64,000 bases of DNA, taken from Emergomyces orientalis (lineage: Eukaryota; Ascomycota; Eurotiomycetes; Onygenales; Ajellomycetaceae). Shown piece after piece: positions 58,327 to 64,000 of this stretch. The stretch covers positions 1,426,001 through 1,490,000 of the forward strand of contig MOWL01000067.1 of assembly GCA_002110485.1 (NCBI GenBank), read 5' to 3'. Below the pieces are notes generated by a model. That model saw only the letters and a program-made list of their open reading frames with translations. It had not been told where the DNA came from and did not search any database. Each line of letters begins with the position of its first letter. Position 1 is the stretch's first letter. A program made the position numbers and the translations under genes.

Positions 58327-61300
58327 TTACGTCAATCCAGTTTCAATATCAGGGCTAGGGGGTCGGCCTTTAGAAAACCTAAATCGCAAGGAGGTTGGCA
58401 ATTTAGACTTCTTTCGAGGGCCTACATCAGATTCCTCTTCGAGGGAGCTTTGCGACGTATTTTGCTGAGTTGAGATCGTTCTGTTAGAAAACGTGCGCCA
58501 AAGGATCGATTCGCTACCAGGAGATGAAGCTGTTTCTGTCGCTTTTGGTTGCGATGATCGGAATAACGATAGTTGTCGATTGAAAAGTTTTCCTAAGGGG
58601 GTCTTCATAGGGACAGCCAACCTGGCCGGTTCTGAGCTTATACGTTGGCGACCACGCAGAAATATATGGTCCCTGGATGCCCTATGGCGCCTTGAACTGT
58701 TGGTAAACGAGGTTAGCTGTATATCGTGGAGGGATTTTCATATTTCCAAAGATTACGGAGTATAGGGATTTTTGTGTGGAAGTTGAACACACCAAAGGCT
58801 TTGGCGTACTTCTTCGGTGGCCCTTGAGAGTAGGAAAGACTGCTGAGGTATTCGTAATATTCACTGGACGCGGAACTTCCATGTTCGTTGTCGCCATGCG
58901 ATGTTTGATCATCGATATCGGATAGGTTCTCAGCGCCAAAAAAGGATGAATTTTCCTCTTGTTCTCTTTTTAGTATTTTATTCAGAAATTTTCTGAGAAA
59001 TGATGAGACTTCTTCTAGGAATGTGGCAATGAGAAAGAAGGGAAGGATCAAAGCGGCGGCAATCCCGACTATAAAAAACACGTATTATTAGCGCAAGCCC
59101 TCGGACCCAAAGTCCCAGTGAGTACCCACCCAGGTATCCGATCACAGAACGCAAAGGCCAAGCTGTATCGCCAGAGGCATCTTTGGGGAAATCTCTGACA
59201 TCTATTGCGAGAAAACTTGACATGAAAGACAAGGGAAGCTGATTGAATCGTGAGCGATCGTTCCTCAAAGTTATTTGGGATTCAAGAACATATGAAGAGT
59301 ATGGTGATGAAAGTCCATAGCAGCATGATCTGTAGAGTAGCCAATATTAGCTGAGACGAATATGCTGATGTTCCTTCAGTGTACGAACGTTACCCTGCCT
59401 CCTCGTTTGATCCGCTCCTTGTCGTGCCATACGAGCCTCCCATGCGTTTGCTTGTTTCTGCTTAAGATCAAGAAGGTGATCAAGCTAGAATAACGTATTG
59501 AATATTAGTAAAGAGGGAGGCTAGAGGGAGTGGTAACCGTAACTCACGCCGTTTTGCAGAGTCACCGCATAGTCTGACATCCCTTGCACAACCCTGATAT
59601 TCTCCTTCACGATGCTAATGTTATCGCCTATATAGCTTCGATTTTTCAGCAACGAGGTATGCTATATAAGATATCCATTAGCAAATGCAATTCACGTTTG
59701 GCGTGGATATATCCTCACCCCCATGTCCTCTATTTCACGATACTCTGTGTTTTCAACCTGTTGAGATTGTTCATCATCCTCAAATTGAACGGCCCCTTTT
59801 CCTTTCTTGTAAAAAGCACCTTGTGCTGTTTCTGGCAGTGGCTGTTGTTCAGTTCTCGTACCCTTTAATTTAGGAACCATCCTAAACAACTTATCGAGAA
59901 TGTCTTTCTGCTGCTCCAGTATCGACTTGACAATGTTAAGCTCCTCCTGGATATCCTTAATTTTTACTAGCAGCTCCGTTTCTTCGTAGACCAGTAATCT
60001 TTCAATTATTTCGATGCGCGTATTGCTATCGAGCCTCTCGTTGATTAGCAGCTTGGCAGTCTCATGAAACTTTTCGAATAAATTTGCCTCGCCTTCGGCC
60101 TAATTAAGGACGATCAGAACACTTTTCTATTTCGGAGGGCCAGGACATACGTACAATTATGTTAATTGCTGACTGGAATCTTTCAGGGAACAGCACTTCA
60201 TCTGGCCCGTTTCGAGTAAAGAAATCGACAGCATACTTGATGATTAAGTGAATGAGATCGTCCGCTGACTGTATTACCAACCGAGATTCACCAATTTCCG
60301 ATTGCAAAACGTTGATGAGATTGTAGTCGGCTCGAGGATCACATGTATCTGGAAAACTGGTGATGACAGTGCCTGTGGCATTGTATTAATATATAGCGTT
60401 ACCAAAGATATAGGGTCTATATATATTAAAAAATACCGTCATGCAAAATCCAGAGCCAGAGTTGATCCACCATCAAAAGGGGGCCATTGTTGTCAACTTT
60501 GCCTAGTTTTGCTGAGAGAGACAAAACCTGGTCGATATGGCTGCGAACCTTGAGTTGATTATGTGCGTTAGAGTACAGGGTTTAGTTAACTTTTGAATGG
60601 TGAAAATGAACTGATCAATACCTCCTCGACGCTGGTTGGTCATCGACTTGTCTTGGATTTGGAGGTGGAGAAACAGATCCTACCGGAATGTCAGACGAAA
60701 CCACCAGAGGCGTGGGCGAGGTGGGAAACAAACATGAACCCATTGTTCCTAAACCTCGTTAGTAGAAAGCGTATTGTTTCATCGCACGGTGGAACAGAGG
60801 ATTACATTATTCGCCAGAAGGTGCATCCAACGACACGTATAATCCCTGGCATCTGATGGACGAGAAAAGGAAAGAAGTCTTTCTGGTTCATTTTTATAAA
60901 CCATATCAAGGACGCTTGGGTGAACAATAGGTACGCTCCCCCGCGCAACATAAAACTCTGCGAGGACTGCAGTGGCATTCTTGCAAGCTTGTTGCTGCCA
61001 TCCTTCGCCTGGTGGTTGAAGAATGTCTAACGGCTCGTCTCTCACTTGAATTAAGCGCCGACGGTTTTTCAATTCAGCAAGCCATGTAAATTCTTCTCCT
61101 GGGGGTATATAATCCCACGCGGTGGAGCCGGCATCATCGCGCTGTTGAATGTTAACAGGGTGATTCATTAGTAGCGATATGATTTCTTCGTATGGCCCTC
61201 GTTGCTCGACACTGGCTTTCACTGCTGCTTGAATGGCTACGTGTAATGGCGTCTGGCCGCAGTGGTCCTTATGAATAATTTGAGCGTGCCCTGGGCGGCC

Positions 61301-63469
61301 TTTACCGGGACGACCTTTGCTGATAAGGATTCTCACGCCGTTAACGTTCGGGGTCAAAGCTGCTAGATGAAGAGGCCCACGGCCTTCTTCATCTGAAACA
61401 CTGACTGAAAAATCCGCGTCCGTGAGTAAACTGAGCAAAAGGTCATCTAGTTGATCTACTGCTGTGGAGGCTCTAAACAGCAAGATTTTCTTCATATGGA
61501 AGAGGGTGTTTTCGTAATTAGCGTCACCTGGACCAAAAAATCGGCTAGAACTTGACCCACTCATGCGAATACAGAACTTAGCCTTGTCGCTTGAAACTGG
61601 AGGTTGCTGGAAATCAAGAGTAGTGAGTAGTTATGTTTCGCACGCAATCATATAGAGAGTCTGCATACCTTAAACCTGCTCGGAGGCGGTTTGTATAACC
61701 AAGCAATATAAAATTGTAGGGATCTCCTTTCATTATCGAATGCCTGCCAGAGTTTCCCGGATTCAAATTTCTTGCCCTGTGATCCCCTTTCAATTTTTTT
61801 AATGGTCGCGTGCTGCCGATGATTCTGCTGTTGGGGGAAGAGTCTATCTGTATCTGTTGGACATGTATCTTTAGAGACTGGGAATGGCGTATTTAAGAAA
61901 ACAAACCCGGCCGTTGCAGTTAGAAGCTGATCGGCTCGGTGGTGTTCTTTTTTCGCTAAAATAATCACAGCCTGCAAAATTATACCGCCAAAGCCATGGC
62001 CAATAAATAAAATCGGGGTTGTGCCATAACTCCTTTCTCTGAGTTTTAGTAACCCATTCAAAAGCTCATGAGCGGCTTCGTCACGGTATTTTTTCCACGG
62101 GAATGCACCTCGAAAGTTTGGATACCTATACACTAGGACGCGCGCATTGGGGATGGCGGCTGGGATCATATGTTTATCTTGAAGCCACCTGACACTTCTG
62201 TTATCCAAGTTCCCCGAATATTTCCCAAATAGACCGCTAGAACGCCGGTCCCGTTCAAGCTCTGCAATGTTCCCACTCGTACCATCACTTTGAAGACTTA
62301 GTGGATGGATTTGCCCCGATTGCGGTTGGGTCAGTGACTTCAGAGCTAGTTGTTGGGTTGTGGTACCGTTCCGACGAATTATCCCTTCAACTTCCTCTAT
62401 CCGTTTCTCATCATTTGCAGCAGCTCCGGGCTGTAATTCTCCATGGCGGCTGGGCGCTTGCTCTGTCTTCACTGGAAATGACCGAGTCAGAAGATCCGGA
62501 TCTGTGATGGGTGCATCACCATTGAAGAACCCTTCAATTTCGTTGCGCCACTCTTCAACTCTACGTTTGGCGTCATTCATGGCTGGCTGGCCCGCGACTG
62601 TCGTCTAAGTTCGACCTGTGGTATTCTTGGGCTCTCCCGAAGGCCTCTACCCGCTTGGGGAGGACTCCAGGTATCAGAATTCGCTTCCGCATCCTGGTGC
62701 CCCAGCTTCCCGATAGGTTTCTTCTTAATTGAACTCCTGTCCGCTGGCATATGCCAAGTCCAAGCGGTATCTCCCGACTCATTAATATCTTGAACTGCAA
62801 CGACATCAACCGTTAAATGTGGCTCCATTTCTGATTCCCTGACGACACTGATCTGACAATTTTCTTGAAATTTCTTCAAAGGGTCTTCGATATTTTTGGC
62901 ACCAGGCTTCTCCATCGCTTCATCATCCCTGGCCTCTCTCTGTGGTTGTACCGTATCCTCCAAAAGATTGGCCCCGGTATCAATCTCACCTCCATCGGCA
63001 CTTTTTTTTGCATCTGCCTCCGATAACTTTTCGATCCCAAGGCCCTTCGGAGGAAATTTCCTGTGACCCAACGTTTGGTCAATGTAGCGAGGTTTTTTTG
63101 TTTGGGCTTTTCGTCTTCTGGAGGTGCCTTCTCTACATCGGTACTTTTGCGTGCTAGTATCTTACTTAATTCATTTGTTCCCTCTTTCTCCTGACGCTTG
63201 TCTTTTTCCGACCTGTCGAGTACAGGCTCGTTTGGCTCAATAGGTGGATCACGCAGCTGGCTCGTAATTACTTCATTCCCTGATGGAGGCTCAAGGCTCT
63301 CTTCGAGATGCTCCAGTACGGCCCGGGTGTTGCTGCCCCCCGCAGTTTCATGAGGATGAGGTCCAGGTTTCTCGTTTAATGGTTGAATTTCATCGGGTGG
63401 GGCAGCTCTCTCTGCTCCGTCACCAGAATTTGTATCGCTTCCAGCCATTTTTGTCAGGAAGGGTGCCAC
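58327..63469 (-). pseudogene. Lipase-like / ankyrin / CorA-like protein gene with frame lesions
   Basis: Likely exons on the minus strand: 63469..62577 and 62580..61669 (frames disagree), 61606..60806, 60748..60734, 60679..60622, about 60511..60437, 60372..60155, 60099..59719, 59661..59548, 59484..59389, from 59329, 59238..59130, 59068..58791 and 58716..58327. Order: an acidic low-complexity N-terminus, a lipase-like alpha/beta-hydrolase region (VDVVAVQ ... FIGHGFGG), ankyrin-like repeats, the RWMHLLANN|EQWVH segment, MVDQLWLWIL, a coiled-coil region and two CorA-like membrane spans (LPLSFMSSFLAI; VGIAAALILPFFLIATFL). Large proteins of this build are common in Eurotiomycetes. Lesions: a frame change at an A7 run (63093-63099), another at a GGCT repeat (62581-62590), and a TGA or frame change near 60479-60495. 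The splice after 59296 is unresolved. Assembly error is possible. Confidence 0.62.
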
Positions 63470-64000
63470 GACTTTTCCTTAGTCGCCGTAGAATGAAAGG
63501 GCGGCTAGCATAGCATAAAATAATATGACAATGAGTCTCAAGCCAAGTTTAGGGACAATTCAATAAATTTCGCCAATTTGCTTTTTTATTTTTCGTTTCT
63601 TTCTCCCATGTTTGAGGGGGGAGAGACGAGGCTCCATGTATGCTGTGTCCCCTTAGCCGAACTCGCGTATTTCTAGGACGACAGCCTTGCTGATGCAAAC
63701 CAAATGTAATACATAACGGCTCAGTTTATGGATATCGGCCCCGGAAACCCAGGCTAACTGGTACGCGAGTGCTAGAATGCCGACGGCCCAAGGGCCCTTC
63801 TAGCAAGGTACCGCCTGCCATTTTGCAGGGAGGTAGTTCCAAAAACCTATTGTTGGCCCACATCAGTCAACTCATAAATGGGAGTTCGTTCCAAACAACC
63901 ATGGGTGGCTGGTAGGAGGGTCGGCTCATCACCAAAAATTTCAAACAGGCCCAATGGCGTATTAGCTACCTTGCAGTTTGAAGTTAGCATGCCGTTGCTG
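63470..64000. other. Window edge, no gene seen
   Basis: Upstream side of the lipase/ankyrin/CorA-like gene. It contains no frame that I can support. Confidence 0.55.

Noticed and set aside
60302..60553. Plus-strand frame crossing the ankyrin/CorA-like gene
   Set aside because: Antisense to the conserved MVDQLWLW and following exons.
1..64000. CRISPR arrays, bacterial operons, prophage or riboswitches
   Set aside because: The DNA is fungal nuclear sequence with spliced genes; no spaced direct-repeat array or such element is seen.

Overview
The window is nuclear DNA of a filamentous ascomycete. Genes are split by short GT..AG introns, and recognisable proteins include a Crf1-type cell-wall transglycosylase, an ImeB/Ime2-type kinase, a fungal annexin and a secreted DUF6528 protein. 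Protein style and the mix of compact genes with AT-rich gene-poor stretches suggest Eurotiomycetes, probably Onygenales. That placement is an inference; no ribosomal marker is present.

Layout. 1-15 kb is a housekeeping block: annexin (+), Crf1-like GPI-anchored glycosidase (-), cytosolic tyrosyl-tRNA synthetase (+), RNA polymerase II subunit RPB3 (-) and a Nudix diphosphoinositol-polyphosphate phosphohydrolase (-). A 5.4-kb gene-free stretch follows, then the 11-exon arginyl-tRNA-protein transferase ATE1 (+, 20.4-22.8 kb). From 23.4 to 32.3 kb lies an accessory island: a broken ankyrin-TPR gene, a secreted DUF6528 protein and two secreted cysteine-knot (knottin-like) genes. One of these is a four-module precursor in which every intron falls in phase 0 between the fifth and sixth cysteine of a module. 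This is the most unusual system in the window.

Cytochrome c (-, 35.4-36.7 kb) is followed, about 360 bp upstream of its ATG, by a complete and apparently recent Ty1/copia element (37,029-42,005). It has visually identical 102-bp LTRs, a 5-bp target duplication and one uninterrupted 1535-residue Gag-Pol frame. Next come a mitochondrial-targeted membrane protein (+), the exosome subunit RRP42 (-) and an ImeB-like kinase (-). A 6.9-kb gene desert (50.1-57.0 kb) follows, then a SIMPL-domain protein (-). The window ends with a long lipase-like/ankyrin/CorA-like gene (-, 58.3-63.5 kb) that carries several reading-frame lesions at simple repeats.

The housekeeping genes serve separate processes: translation, transcription, RNA decay, N-degron marking, respiration, inositol-pyrophosphate turnover and the cell wall. 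The only apparent functional grouping is the secreted-protein island at 27-32 kb. Exon boundaries were inferred by eye from splice signals, frame continuity and family resemblance. No search was run.
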